NCBI GenBank assembly: GCA_034620365.1
Contig: JAQGEQ010000380.1
Span: 434,001-498,000, forward strand
DNA from: Pegea sp. RAD2-039
Lineage: Eukaryota; Chordata; Thaliacea; Salpida; Salpidae
Length of the DNA: 64,000 nt
Direction of reading: 5' to 3'
A program made the translations under genes and the position numbers. The notes under the pieces are model-generated. The model saw only the letters and a list, made by a program, of their open reading frames with translations. It was not told the origin of the DNA and made no database searches. Position 1 is the first letter of the stretch, and each line of letters starts with the position of its first letter. Below, one piece after another: positions 12,667 through 27,659 of the stretch.

Positions 12667-15020
12667 GATTATTAAATAAATTTCCTGATATTGAATAACA
12701 CAAACAATATGATTTAAATTGAAAAAAAATAAAGTTAATAATATGAAGAAATTGTACAATTATAATCAAATAATAACAATAACTAAATCAAAAACCTTTC
12801 AAAAAGTCAATAATTATCTAATTTTTTTGTCAATACTTTGTTGCTTCAAGTACAAACTTATAGATTTAAAAATTGATTCTAAAAACATTTATCTATAAAG
12901 ACATCTATTATATTCTTTAATTTTTATTGTAAACTTATCAAAACATTAATTTCAAAATGATTTTTATGCTAAAGTTACAATTAAAAGCTATACATCAATT
13001 TTTGAAAACAATTTAATAAAATAATCAAATTTATTTAGTAATTGATTACTTGAATACGTTGAATATTTCTAAATTTGTTGAGTATCATCAAAAAAATAGA
13101 CATTTAATAGATATGAAAACTAGATTGAAGCCTAAACAAATCAATTTTGCAATATATAATATAAATAAAATTTTACAGAAAGCTATAAATAAATCAAAAT
13201 AATTTTCATATTGAAAATCTCGGATATATTAGAGATCACACCGTTTGTCAAATAAATAGTAATCAATGTGGTAGGTATTAATAACAATGCTAATGTTTGT
13301 TAGTCACAAGATTGGTTTTCCCGTCTAGACAAAAGATCATTTGACCAAATAAGGCTAATAAACTGTCGATTAAAAGAAACTTTTATACTAAACTTTAATA
13401 TCTTCAAAAAAAAATCAAATCTTGGTAAATATTAAGCAGGATTAATTTTATTCATTCATTTATAAATTTATCATTTGTTTAAACATAAGGTATGAAGCTC
13501 TCAAGAAAAAAGTTTTTAGCTAAAACTTACAAAGATGAAAAGGTAACAACAATTAAAAAGAAAAATTTAAAAAATAATAAAAATTAACTCAAACTGTCTT
13601 CTGAACTTATAAATTCACGTCAGGATTTTTCAACTCCTGGCTTGACTTCATATACATATCAATTCTATGTCACAAAGTAATTATTTAAGTTTGAGCGTAT
13701 AGCTCAATGTGACTCAGAACATGTTGAGAATGTTTTCAAAAAATAAAAACTTTAATGATGCATAAAACATAAGATATGTAAAAAAAATTTCATGTAAAAA
13801 TCTTGCACTCAATAGCAATCAATAAAATACCTAAATGTTTAAAAATAAAATATTTTTTGACTTTTATCCATACGTTTATGTTAGAAGCTTCCTTTTTATT
13901 CAAGGTGCCCAAATACTTCTGATTCAGAGTTTAGGGTTTATACTCACAAAAGATTTAAAACAATGATCTATATTTTGAAACTTTTACAGGTTATTTTCAG
14001 TAAATATTTATAGTATTTATCTGCAGAGAAAATTTTGAAATCTTGAAATTAAAAAAAATCATCTTTTGATTTGCAATAAGAATATTTAAGCTAATTTTCG
14101 AGTTAGTCGAGGGTACTGAAGGTCTGCTCTTAGCAAGGAAAAAATTGAGAAAATGTGTAATTGAATTCCTCGTATTTGAATAATTTTGTTATCTTACTTT
14201 ATGTAGTCGATTCAATTTTTTAGTTTTCAAGTTAACTTCAAGTGTTCGAAATAAACTAGCAATATGAACATCAGCAAGTGAATTGAATTTTTGCTGTATT
14301 AGTTGTCTTTTGTGTATATAAAAACACATGTAAGTGCTCATAAGACTGTTACAAATAACTTTTGTATTAATGTTACAAATATAAAGAAAATTGTGATTTA
14401 AAAAAATAAGGATACACAGTTGAATCAATCCAAATATTTTTAATAGCATGAGCTTGTGTCTGATTCTGTCAGAAAAATTGTATTTATTTAAATGTATTCA
14501 CATTTTATAAAAAGTAGAAACAAAAAGCAATTTCAAAAAAAAAAGTAAAACATGCTATCTTTTCGTTTAAAAGGGGTTTTCCCATTAACGTGACACTTGA
14601 TTATACCATAAAACATTTGCAGTATTTACTTTTTTCTTATTTTATGTTATTTGTCAACTTATTCTTCTTTTGTTGATTAACAACGTAATATAAATAATTT
14701 ATTGCATTTCAATTTGTTTATATCACTGTCATTTGTTTAACGTTTTTAAACTAATAAATTTTTATTTAGATTTTTAGAAATAGAGTTTGTTTACCAAAAT
14801 GATAATTTTCTAACTTGTAAAAAAGTGCAGTTTATTTGAGTAATCTTCACTATAAGCTAGATTTGTCAAAATCAAGTTATCTTATTTTTACCACAATACT
14901 TGAATTTTCTGTCTAGAAAAAAATATAGTAAAAGCTTAAACTGTTGCTTTTAAGCTATTTTTCATAATTTTTATTTGCTTCAGAGTTTTATTCTCCTTTA
15001 ATAGTTATCAAATAAATAGA
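12667..15020. other. Shared upstream region of NBR1 and PBLD
   Basis: It separates two divergent start codons. Candidate 3' splice acceptors sit just before each ATG (exon starts near 12684 minus and 14984 plus), so 5' UTR exons or trans-splicing sites are likely here. I see no other gene. Confidence 0.5.
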
Positions 15021-16452
15021 ATGAATAGAAAGCTTCCATATTTTGTTGTAAATGCTTTTACAAAAAAACCATTTTCTGGAAATGCAGCAGCAGTTTGTTG
15101 GGTTAGTGAGAGGTACCTATTAAATTGTTATTTATTTTTTAAATATCAACAAATAATTTTAGCTGTTTGTAATTTTGATAAAACTTTTTCAGACAAATAT
15201 CTGAAGAAATTATGCAATCAGTTGCTTCAGAAATAAACTTGTCTGAAACTTGTTTTATATATGACATAAAAGGACAATTTGGAGAAAGTCAAAAGTTTGG
15301 TTTAAGATGGTTTACACCAACTAATGAAGTTTGTTTTCTGCTAAAAAACTATTTTGAAAATTATTATTAAATTTAACAAGATTTTTATAAAGCTTCACGC
15401 AGTTAAGACCATGAATAGTTATTTAATTTTTGACTTTGAACAACTTTATTGCGTTAAAGCTAAATGATATATAAAACTCACTTTTTTAAATTTTGATATA
15501 ATTAGATGTTAGCCAAAGCAAACTTTAATAAAAGTACTTTCTAAAAACCTAACCTTAAAAGCATAAAAATAAACTTAAACTCAGAAAATTTGATTTAAAA
15601 TTTTGAAGAACAATCTTGCAAATCTGTCTATTTTGCTATAAAAGTTGCAATCACTAAATTATCTAAATTTTTTTTAATACTAAATTTTCTAACCAACGTT
15701 TTTTCACTTTTAAATGATCATTATTAACTTTTGTTTTATAAATAGGTGCCATTATGTGGGCATGCTACATTAGCTGCTGCAGCAACATTGTTTTATGAAG
15801 CTAACAACATAAATTCTGTCATCACCTTCGTAACAGCAAGTGGAAACTTATTTGCCAGAAAAAATGAAGGTTGAGTTGTTTGATTTTATTTTTCACTTTC
15901 TGTAACATTGACATATTCACAGATTTGATAACACTGGATTTTCCTTGTAATAATCCTGAACCAATTGACAAAAGTCATTTATCTGATGTTTTAAGCCATC
16001 TTTTTGGCAAAAGTAATCTGATGAGCGAAATTGAGAAGACATGCATTTCACATAGTGCCAAAAAGCTTCTTGTACATATGAAGAAAAGTGTTACTAGAAC
16101 TCATTTAGAAACATTTAATCCAGAACTAAAGAATCTGCATTTAACTCATGATGGCTCTGTGTTTAAAGGAATCATTATTACTTGTGCTGGATCTGATGAT
16201 TATGACTTCTTCTCACGTTACTTTGCTCCTTGGAATGGGATTCCAGAAGATCCTGTAACTGGATCTGCGCACACTGTTCTTGCTCCTTATTGGTCAAAAT
16301 TATTAAACAAAAGTGAAATGAGAGCTCGTCAATGCTCGATGAGAGGTGGTGACGTATTTGTGAAGCTAAGAGGTGATGATCGCGTTGATTTAAAAGGATC
16401 AATTTTATTTGCAATTAAAGGTGAGTTAGCCGTGCCAGAAGAAAAACAATGA
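15021..16452 (+). CDS. PBLD: Phenazine biosynthesis-like domain protein (PhzF fold)
   Basis: Isomerase-type enzyme of the PhzF family; the physiological substrate of animal PBLD is not settled. Exons 15021-15112, 15193-15328, 15746-15869 and 15923-16452 join in phase to 882 bp, 293 residues, close to the 288 of human PBLD. Seen in order: PYFVVNAFTKKPFSGNAAAV at the N-terminus; NLSETCF, carrying the Glu that is catalytic in PhzF; FGLRWFTPTNE; VPLCGHATLAAAATL (the GHAT motif); and FFSRYFAPWNGIPEDPVTGS followed by AH in the C-terminal half; then RGGDVFVKL. Both halves of the pseudo-twofold PhzF fold are present and no motif is broken. The gene diverges from the NBR1 gene, with about 2.35 kb between start codons. 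An AATAAA at 16883-16888 is a possible poly(A) signal. The ATG chosen gives a family-typical N-terminus and sits 37 nt after a candidate acceptor (cag at 14981-14983). Confidence 0.95.
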
Positions 16453-19400
16453 TTTCATTTCTGCTAAAAAATCGTTTTCATTCAAATGTGACTTTTATGT
16501 AGTTTGTTTTTTCATGTAATCCCAACTTTGGTAATTAGCCTTTTATTAATTTTCTTGCTAACTGGTTGTAGATTTTTGAAAAACTTTCTTTTAGAATTTT
16601 TGTGATTTAGTCAATAATGTGGAGTCAGCTAATGATTGACTCTTCAAATTAAACATTTGAAATGGGTTTGCTTGAATGAACTGCAAATTAAGTCTTTTCA
16701 AATTTCAACTGAAAGTTTTTTCGGTACTTAATTATTCGATAATTTAAAGTTAACGATAACTTAGAAAGCTTAGAGCTTAGTTGAGCGTTTTGTTTGATTG
16801 AATATGAAAAATCACCGAACTCAAAAACGCTAGTGTTAATTTCTAGAAATTTTTAATATTCTTTGCTTTTTCAATTGAAGAGAATAAAATTGGAAAGTTT
16901 TTCACCAAATAAGATAAGATGATAAAATAACTAACAAAATACTTATTTATCGTTTCATGTTATAAGCTTATAAAATAAAAAATAGACACGTCTTCAATCA
17001 TAAAATACTGAATCATTTCTTAACTTTTTAATCAAAAGCCAAATAGTTAAATAAACAGTTAAGTTTTTTGTGTATTTTGCATTTTAACTACCAGCATACT
17101 TAATTAAACTAAAAGTTTTTTTAGTTTAATAATGCTGTTATTTTTGGAAACCCGTTTTGGCACGCTTTACTTGCTGTGGGTTTCATGGCAACAATGTTAC
17201 ATTAAATTAACCATTTCAAGTTCTGGAAGACAAGTTATCTTAAGATTTTAAAATAAATTACATTTCAAACTTAAATCTTATACCTTACCATAATACTCAT
17301 TGCGTGACCAGCAATATAAAAGTTTAATATATGTCAGTCAATACAGGTTTATATTTATTCAATAGCATTTAACGCTTAATTACATAACCAAGCTAAAACA
17401 TTTAATAAACCCCTTCCAGCTTACTACGTATTACAGTAGGCTTAAAATTATACTAGATAACTGTGTAATTAATTTAAAAGTTTAAAATGGTGTTAAATGG
17501 TTTCTGAACTATTATTTTCAAACAACTAGTTTAAGCAGTAATAACAAGAAATGATAACAATAAGATAGTATGATGTTATTTTGAAGATTTGTTCGCTGAT
17601 AATTATGTATTTGAACAATCAATAATCAAAAGCTTTATTTATCAAAACAACATATTCACTCACAAAACCAACAGATGTGAAATAACTTGTCTGTATTATC
17701 AACGTTTCTAGTTATGTACTATCAGTAAAGTTAGATAAAAAAATCAAAGTTGTTTTGAGAAAACTAATTGTGAGAAAAAGAAATATATATTAAACAGACA
17801 AATTTTAGTGATTTTAAAATGATTCATTAACCATACTGTTAAATGATTACTAGTTTTAAATTCATGATTTTATTTTGTAAGCTTTTTTCGTACAAACTAT
17901 TTGATACCTTCATCTTGAATTATGGTTTTCTGATAACTTTCTTTTTCAAAGTTTATTCTAAATTAAACTTGCTCAAAGTTATATTTCTACCTTGTCAAAG
18001 AATGAATTATCACAAAATCACCAAGTACTTAGCTAAGTTAGTATAAACGAAATTAAGAAAATCCAGCTTAACAATCGAGAATAAGACGTAAAAGATTTCT
18101 AGTCTTGTGTTCTAATCTTGCTTGTATATTTTATAATTTTTTTGATAATTACACTAAAACTTAAATGTTTTAAAAATCCTGATATAATCCTAAAAGTTAA
18201 ATAATGATTTATGTCAAAACATAAGGTTGTTCAACTAGCTTATGATATAATCGTTAGGTTTCTTCACTCAGCTTATGGTCTAATACGGACAAGGTGGTCG
18301 AAAAGCAGAGGTTTCATGATCTCTTCAAAAAAACTTATTTTTTCATGATCATAAGTGCGGTTTTCCAAAAACAACATCTCATGAGTCTATATAGAGTATA
18401 AGTAAACATATACAAAACAAATAAATAGTTAGATCTCTTGCTTAATAGTTTTTTTTTATCTTGTACTTAAATCTTAAAGTGTAAAAGATTTAAACATAAT
18501 AATTAGTTCTTTATCTCATATCTATACTGAATTTTGCACTATCAGCTCATCTGAAAGGTCAGTTGTGTTCATATCTTTTTCTGTCGTTGACTCATGAATC
18601 ATCATAGTTCTAAAATACTCGTGTTATGTGTTTTAATCTTCTTTTTCTAACCCTAACACTTTCATCCAAAATTTGTACTTCTTCTAGATACTTTTTTATT
18701 GCTGAAATTAATTGTAAATAAAGATTTTATTTTTTTTACTGTGAAAACTATAAAATCAAATAAGTTAAAAAGTTTTAATCATGCCTCAGTCGGATATGGA
18801 CAGTTACTTACTTTCATGATAAATGGAATTTTTATTTGACTCAAACATTTAAGAAGTATTTTCACCGAAAAACAAAATAAAAATTTAAGATTATGAAAAC
18901 ATGTTACTCATCTTCGACTTATGCTAAATACATGTAATGCTGGTTGTTTTTTTTAGTTCAATATTTCCTTTCTAAGAAATATTCGAAAGTTATTTTGCTG
19001 CATGATGAAAAGTTGGTGAAAGTTAATATTTAAATAACTATTACTTTATTAATAGTTTATTATTACTTTATTATGTATACGAGCTTTTAATATAAAAATT
19101 TATCAGTTTTTAAACTATTAAATCAACTTATCAATTATTTATAAGCAAGTTAATTTTACAGTTCTGCAAAGAGTTTATTTTTGTTGAGGTTGGATCCACA
19201 GCTGAAGATTCTTTCTTTCTTAAAAAGAGCTTTATAGTATTAATTTTAACTCAGAGTTGTATATCCTATCCTAGATAAACTTTACAAAACAATCTTCATG
19301 GTAGACAACATTTAATGATTAAAAGCTGCTATAAACAACAATTTGAAAGAATTTCATGCAACATAAGCACATTCAAATATAGCCAAGTACAAACAATCGA

Positions 19401-21354
19401 CTGTTGGCGACTACAAAGTTGCTGATTTTTTATTTGCTGCAAGATCTATTGTTAACTAGATAAAAAAAAATTGGTATTTTTATCCTAATATTTTTATTGA
19501 TCGCTAAAATTTAAGATTTGTTGCTCAGAAAGTGGTTCGCTTTAAGAAAGCAATTTTTGCCAATTTTTCACTGATTCATTGTTTGGTTCTGTCGATAGTT
19601 ATAAGTAAGTAATATAATATTAATTATTATCCGAATTTAATAAAAATAAGAATAAGTTTATATTTTAATGACTTTTGTGATAAAAGTCGTTTCTGTTTAT
19701 TCTACGCAGTTGGTTTGAGTTACACATTTATTTAATTAACCAAAACTTAGATAATTTGCTTAATTAACCGAGATTATCTATCATATTCTAACCATAAGTC
19801 AATTTAGTTTTGTATGTTAGCTTACATCTTACTGTATGAACAAAATCTTTAGATACAATTTATCTTTAGCTAAAGAATGTGAAAAAAAAATTGTGATAAA
19901 ATCATTTTAATTATGATAAAAATTAGTTTTTCAATCATATATACAAAATATATCTCACATGTTTAGAAATCAGCAAGCCTTAGTAGAATTTTAAGCCTTT
20001 AATACAATTAAATGATAAATGACATCTAAATGATAGTCATATTTAAACAATTAACTTTAGATAGTCATAACAAAATTTGAATAAAAATATAACTAAATCT
20101 TTTTAAGTACTTTCAATTCGACAATCAAAAAATTAAAGCCAAGTTTTTTGTGTATAACCTTTTACTACAAAATTGGTTTATAAATCGAAGACAGAAAAAC
20201 GTAATGTGTGAATACTTGTTAGTCAAACTATAAAATCTTATCAAAGAGTCTATAATCTAACCTCAAAAACTCTATGAAAATATATTTCAAAGAATTATAA
20301 TTTCATATTTATATTATTATATACTTTAATCTATGCTAGATGCTTTTCTAAAAGTAATTTTTGAAACAAAAAAGCATAACAATCCATTATATCTTTATTG
20401 TAATCAATTTATACATTATTGCTATACTGGTATAAATATTACTTATATATAATTATATATTTTCTTTTTAACAATGTATCTAATTATTAGTTACGGTTAA
20501 GTAAATTGAAAAATCTTTAGCAGTGGTTTGTTTACATTTGATGAAAAAGATATTTTAGAATTTATAAGCTATTATTTATCTAATACAAGATGTTTGTAAA
20601 CAAATTTATAAATCTTTTTTTCTAATAAGTATTCACATAAAATCGAAAACAAAATCTTTGAAAATATTTATTTTTCGTTTTGAGATACTTTTAGTGATTT
20701 TTAAAGTATTTTAAAATTTCTGAGAAACATAAAAAAACTTTTAAAATAGTTTCAGCTCATTTTTTAGCGTTTCGCTTAATTAAAACTTTTACCACTTCTG
20801 AATTAGCTCAAATTATTAGAAAAACTGAACAAACTTTAGATTTTCAGCATTAAAATCTTTCTTTAGATCCATATAGAGAAATACTACTAATACTTTATTT
20901 ACTAAAGGTACGTAAAGAACTTTACGTTTTTCAATAGAATTCTACAACAGTACCTGGTTACAAGGTGCTTTACTTTTAGGTCTTACTGTTTTTATTGTAG
21001 ATGTTTTAACTTATTCATGTACATCGATTAAGAACATAAATCTAATTATCTAAGATTTACTCGAACTAAAAGACAATTTAATGCTTGAATGGGTCTTAGT
21101 TTTTTAAAGCTGATTAAAGGATAGTAAAAATAATAAGCTTAAATCTTTACATACAATTTGTATCTTTTAATCAGAATTTGTGAAATTACATAATTTATGT
21201 TCGCACGTTGTTCGCACAATTTTGAATAAATCACTGAATCTGCCATTGTCTCAATGTGATAAAAATTCAAACAAATAGTTGATGATAATTTGAATATGAA
21301 AATTCATTCTATTTTCATTCAATTAATACATAAGCGATAAAATATCTTATGAAA
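16453..21354. other. Intergenic AT-rich stretch
   Basis: No gene that I can support. A possible PBLD exon-3 relic is at 17150-17205, and a weak, twice-interrupted reading frame is at 20690-20930. The rest looks like neutral AT-rich sequence. Confidence 0.5.
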
Positions 21355-21752
21355 AAGAATAAATGGCATGCTTGGACTGAAGCCGCCCATGCTGTTAGCC
21401 AGGCAGAAATTAAGAAGATTTAGTTATTACTCATGTAGCATGATTCCACTCTCCACGCCAGCCAGGTTATGAAGCAGCACAGACTGATGAAGGCTCGCCC
21501 AGCTGGCGTCGCAGAAGCTGCCAGAACGACACTGAATACAGCGACAAACTACCTACGAGGCTCCAACTCCGGCTTTAAATTTAGAGTTTAGCGTTTCCTA
21601 GAAATGTTGTCATTAACCAAACTAACAAGGCCCTTCAACCTAGGGTTTTGATGGACTTTTCCTTTATAAAAGTGTGAGTCGCAAGTACCTGGGATCGAAA
21701 CTGAGGATTTCAACGAGTTGAGTGGATGTGATAACCGCTACATCACGAAAAC
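21355..21752 (-). mobile_element. tRNA-Val-derived SINE, copy A
   Basis: The minus strand begins GTTTTCGTGATGTAGCGGTT, matching the 5' half of a tRNA-Val. The anticodon AAC and the T-loop TTTCGA lie at the expected spacing, giving pol III A and B boxes. The body, about 320 bp, is higher in GC than its surroundings and aligns along its length with 62470-62812: shared blocks include AAGGAAAAGTCC, GGTTAATGA, AATTTAAAGCC, TCAGTGTCGTTCT and ATCTTC. No flanking target-site duplication was identified by eye. Confidence 0.8.
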
Positions 21753-24700
21753 AGACAAAATTTCTTAGATTTCTCTAAGTAATTGAGCTTTTCGTAGAGA
21801 CCTTAGAAGAGGTTGAATTAATTAACCAGTAGTTAGATAAGCATAGAACTAACCTAATTATGACTTCAGTTAATAATTTTATCGTTCTTTAAATCTTTTA
21901 AAGATAAGATTAGCGACTTACAACAAACTGAAAAAACATACAAAATTGCAAACTTTTAAGCTTTTTCGCAGTTGTTATTGTTTTAGTGATGCTAGAAAGT
22001 CAATAAAACAACTAGTTTGAATAATTAAAGGTTTTTTTTTAAACTATATCAAAAAAAAGCTTTAAAAAAATGTTTTAATAAAGGAAAAAAGATTCTTTTA
22101 TTTTTGTGCCTCATTAGAGCCACATAAAAATTCTTAAAATTCAAGTATTGCTTATTCAGAAGAATTGTAGTTCTTTTTATTTCAAAAAAGTCTCAGTATA
22201 CAATTAAGATTATTGAGATAAACTTCAACGTCCTATGAAAATATTAAGCTTCATACAACAGAAATACTGTCGTAAAAATCAAAGCGTAATTGTCTAGCCA
22301 AAGAGATTATATGAAACAATAGCAAACAAAAGGTGATAGTGTCTTGTGTAAGATCTGGTGATGTCATCAGTTTTGTTTTGAATAATTACATTGAGTTGAA
22401 ACTAAGTGACTTGTTTTTGCATTAAAAAGATTAATTCAAGTTTAAAATACCCACATAAATAATTCTTCAATTTACTTTGTTTGAAGTAGAAACTAATAGA
22501 AAAGAGTTATTAAGCTATTAAACATTTAATTTGTCATTGAGAGTATGTACAACAATACAACAAAATAATTTCTATAATCTGCTGTTTATTTGTGATAAAA
22601 TATCAAATAGACTCAACTTATTTTTCATTAATCTCTACACAACACAAGGTTTAGAGGTTTGAATCTTTTTTTGCAAAACTGGTCATTGTCAACAGGAAGG
22701 GAAGCCCCGTAAGTTGGTTTCTATTTCAATTGTTTATTTTCAAACAAACTTTCTGTTAGTTTTTGTTTGTAAACATACAGAGAAAACATTTAACTTTCAG
22801 AATAAAACAATGACTCAATTCAAAACAAAACTGTTTTCAACTCTAATTTTAGTACTTAAACACATTACTGAAACGATTTAAATAAGTAATATAAAAGCCC
22901 ATTTCTATCATCGATTTTACTACATAAAGGTTACAAAAAGATTATTTAGAAAAAAAACAGTTTTACTGTTAGTAATTATTTGACTTTGAGATTTTATGAG
23001 GAAAATCCAATTTTTTAAAAATGTCGAAAAATAAAAAAATTTCAGAAAAAATAGATGATTAATTAACTTTTAAGGATTTGAACAATTTACTTCTAGTCAT
23101 TTGTGATAAAAACTACAATTCAAAAAAGTGCTCTTCATATCTAAAAAAGAGCTTCAAGAACTTTTAGCAAACATACTAGTCTTTGAATGACTAAATTGTC
23201 ATTTTAAGATGTTTTACTTCACTATATTCATCTGCACATGGCAAAGTAGGGATTAAAATAGTAGGATACAGCCAAAAATTGTTGGATACTCCTATAGTTA
23301 AAGATTGTGATAGAAGTTTAAACGTTTTACCAAACTTAACATAGAAGTATGGCTCGTTAGGTTCTGACTAGCAACTGCTAGTTAGGGAGGATAACTAATC
23401 TATAAATGGTGACAGAAAAGCAATTGAGAATAAATTGAGTAAGGCAATGCAGTGAGCAAAGCGAAGCACGTGTATCAGTGTGAGAGATAAGCCTCTAAAA
23501 ATTCTCGCTGCAAACTTGTTGTTTTTGGATGGAATTGCGATCTTTGATGTTAGGTCTAGCGCAAAAAGTTCATCTCATCATCATTGTAAGACTTGATCAT
23601 AGTTTTCTTGCGTTGTCATGATGAGTTGTTGTTGAAATCAGTGCCAACATTTTAGATGGATATTATGGAAGCCGATGAAATGCTTCCCTCTATACAGCTT
23701 GGTGTAATAAGGACAAACGATTCGAAGATAAAATTTGATGAAATACAATGCTATTGACTATTGCACACAATTTGCCAATCATTTTAATTGTAAACTCCTT
23801 CAAACTCTAAATATTCATCTTGTAAAAACTCTTAAGATTCTGTTCAATCATACAACCGCAAAGTTTTCTCTTTTCGACGAAAAACACTAAATCAATCCAA
23901 AATATTTCAACATTTCATAACAAACTCAGATATCAACTTGGTACACGACACGAAAATGATTTTTCACAACAACAGTTCTCGTTTTATTCCATCGAACGAA
24001 AGTGATTAATTATTTGTGTCACCTAAGCTACCTCAAGCGTTTCGTTGATAATCACTAGCGTACTGCAGTTTTCGTGTCGCCTAGAAAGCGAATGTGACGC
24101 ACATAAGAGAATATCTTTTCTTTTCTAAGATACTTGAACAGACACTGATGAAGTACTTTTCTTTACAGACTCGTTTTTCAAGAGAGAAACTAAATTTTTG
24201 GTATGATTCGTCTGTCGTCAAGTAATTGTTTGAAGATAGGGAGCTAGGATACAGAATGACGCAAACTTTTTGTTTTTACTGCATGGAACCCTCGCAATAA
24301 CAAGGGTGTTGAGTGTTAGACCATTTTTTCTTTTCATGTTTTGCTTTCACTTCTTATCCCAGGTAAAAACTTCAAGAGTCTTATTCTGCTCCTAAAACAT
24401 AGTACTTTTTTTTAAACTAACATTAAAACATTTAAAACTATTTCTAAGGGAACCTCTTTTAATCTTCTTAAATTTTATTTCTTTAAATATAATTTTCTTA
24501 GTTTTTCAAAAATAATTTTTCTAAGCTTTGTAATAAATTATTATTTGACCAAAGTTTTCAAATCTTAGTGAATACTCTCTAAAAACTGCTTTTAGAGTAA
24601 AATCTAAAGAAAAATGAGACTTTTTGACCAGTACAGCTTATAGATTTATCTATAATCTGAAATGACTTATAAAAACGTTTTTATAGATTAAAAGATTGTT

Positions 24701-27650
24701 CAAAATTAAGCGTAAAAGCATGTTTGATTTTGTTAACTGGACAGCATTTAAGCAATTAATGAGATGTGCCGTAATAACTTAATAAAAAAGAGTCTACTAC
24801 TTAAACATATCACATTCAAAGACCTTAAATTGATTTAAAACTTTCAAAATTGTTTAGCTTTCAAAAGAAAACTTGCATATTTAAATTCTATTACTCTTAA
24901 ATGTAATGTTAAAACCAGTATTATTAAGCTTGTAATTGATTTTTAGTAAACAAATGGTTTATGAAATGACTTAAATGTCGAACTACTTGTTAGAAGGCCT
25001 GAACTTTAGAACCATTTAAAGGAATTTGAAATAACCAAGTAAAATATAGATACCTGTCATGTAGAAAAGTTTAAAAATAATAAAGTTTTATCTAAAGTTA
25101 TTATGTTAGAAGTTTAATTTTATTTAAAAATAGCAACAACATTCATCATTGAACAGTAAAAAAACTAGGCTAGAAGCTGAACTGATAATAAAAGTAAATA
25201 TTTGTTTTATTTATTTAATCTACAAATCATTTTTTCTGTATAAAAGTTGTGAAGAATTGAATTACTAATTTGGTGTTAGACCAAATTATCTGAATTACGA
25301 TTATGCTTTAAAAACCTTAAAAGTGCAATTTGGTCTAAACTTTAACTTCTAATTTTAACCTTAAGCTCATTGATATAGAAATATTTTTTGATTTCACTCA
25401 GAGGATGTTAAATAAATTTTAAAGCATTTTAAAGATTATATTTTAATTCTTGAATTATATAAGTTATGAATTTGTTTTAAACTTAACTGATCTAACTGAA
25501 TAGCTTTAACTATACCATAATATGAGTAAGGCTTTAAAAACAAAAGTTTACTGGGTGATTTCATTTTTAACATTTTTGACATTTTTTGAATATTAAAAGC
25601 TATTGTTAAATTCTATTTGAGTTCGAGTAAAATATGATAATGGACTGAGATTAAAATAACAGTTTCCAACTAATTTATTGAAATGTTTTTAAGTGCGTAA
25701 AACACGATAAAATTAAGAAAATTGATTGAGTTTTTGTATTAATGTTGAAATATATTTTTTCATTCATAAAAGAAAAAATGATAATTGATAAAGAAATTTT
25801 TGATGAATCGCATCATCCTAGAAAACACTTTTTTTTATGAACATTAAGGCGGTTCATTTAAATTTTCAGCTAAACACTTAGTTAATGTATTTTATCTAAA
25901 ATGTAGATTTTTAAAATGCAATTTTTAAATAAGTAGTTAATATAAAAATGTGTTTTTGGTAAGCCTTATAAGGTTGACATTAAATTAAACTATCTGAGTT
26001 TGATTATTAAATTTGATTAAAAATGGAATTAAAAATTCTACAATTTTTAAATTTTTCAAGGAGTGTATCAGCCAATTATTATTTAAAAGTTCAGAATTTT
26101 ATACTATAGTATCTACTTTTTGATTAGCAAGAAAATTTAATGTTTCAATGTCAGAAAAAATCACGTATTTCTAAAAAATATTGAATCGGAACTATAAGTG
26201 GTCATATAACTTAACTTAGTAGAAATAAGTTCAAGAAGAATGTTTTTCTTTTAACTTATAGTTTTAAATATTGAGGCCTAAATAACTTTTCAATGAAATC
26301 ATCAAAACTTAGCTACGGTTGAGTGGAGATTGAATTAATTATCATCAGCCATGTTACGTATTTAAAGTTAACAAACTATGTTAGATAAAGATATTTAAAT
26401 TTCACGAATTATCATGTTAACAAATACGTTTAGCCTTTAGTAAAGCGAAACAAGCGTTTGTAGTAACCGACAGTAGTCACATGTGCTTTTCAGGCGCCAC
26501 ACAGCAATACTAACGGTTCATCGTCTTCTTAATGACATAACTTTAGTGTCATCTCTAGAAGGTGAATTAGTTTACCTGACTTCACTTACTTTTGTATGAT
26601 AGTAATAGCGTGTGTACTAAATTTGATTGTTTTTATGGAACGTCTAGAAACAATCCGAAATAATTTTGTCTATTAATTAAATAAATTAATATATAGAAGT
26701 TTATTTTGCATATCCATTGAAAAAAAATTGTTTATTTTAGTAATCGCAGAAGCTGTGTTTAGTTTACTTGTTCATTTATGCTAATATCTGCAAATGAAAA
26801 TGTATACCTTTAAGCTTACAGCTTATGAAACTGAAGATTAAGTAGTCATCAAGAAACATTTTTAGAATCAATTCGTAGCTTCTTATAAAGGTATTTGCAG
26901 CAATGAGTGATTTTAACCTTGGAATGCTATAATAGACTTTTTGTTTCATTTTTCTTTTAAAAAGTAAATAAAACTGTTATATATTGTATGTATTATTATT
27001 AATCCATATGTAGTGACATAATCATGATAATCTGTAATTGAAAGCTATTTATCATTCAAAGCAATTAGTCCTACACTTTCATGGTACTTACTAACTTCAA
27101 TAAACATTGATTTTTCAAACTATTTAAAACTAAATGCTTTTTCTTGTTAAAGTTTTGCAAGGTCAAGTTCTTACAAAAAAGAAACTCATAAATTCATAAA
27201 ACTATTGGCTTGAATAATGTTTATTTGTTTGGCGATTTTTTAATTTGTTGATGATGTACTTTTGAATAAAAGAGTTTAATAATGTTAACTTTCTTGTCTG
27301 TTATAAATTCGGCTGTAAAACCAAATTATGAAAAAAAAATATTTTTAATCAAATTTTTACTTTTTTTAAAAATAAGTAAATAAATCTTATTTAAAATCAT
27401 AAAAATCGAAGCAATAAATTTATCTTTGAAGACTTTATATAAACAAACTCTGACACAAGAAAATCGAGGGCTTATTAAAAACTAAACTATAGATTGTTTT
27501 ATTAGTATTGTTGTCACATATAACAACCGAACTTCTTATACATCCAAATGATGTTTTAACAAAGTCACCATTGTCGGAAATTCTAGTTTTTAAGAAAATA
27601 TTTCTTCATAGTTTTATAGCAAAATTTTTTCTGCTATTTCTGCCATCTAC
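21753..27650. other. Intergenic region upstream of TLX
   Basis: No gene is supported. A GC-richer patch at 23340-24300 contains the inverted pair CGACACGAAAA (about 23947) and TTTTCGTGTCG (about 24070), possibly a degraded mobile element. Elsewhere it is AT-rich and featureless to the eye. Confidence 0.45.
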
Positions 27651-27659
27651 AGATTTTTA

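Noticed and set aside
20690..20930. Coding-like plus-strand frame (LIKTFTTSELAQIIRKTEQT, then LDPYREILLILYL) with two stops
   Set aside because: It reads somewhat like protein, but no family was recognised, there are no splice signals and it is short; chance is likely in AT-rich DNA.
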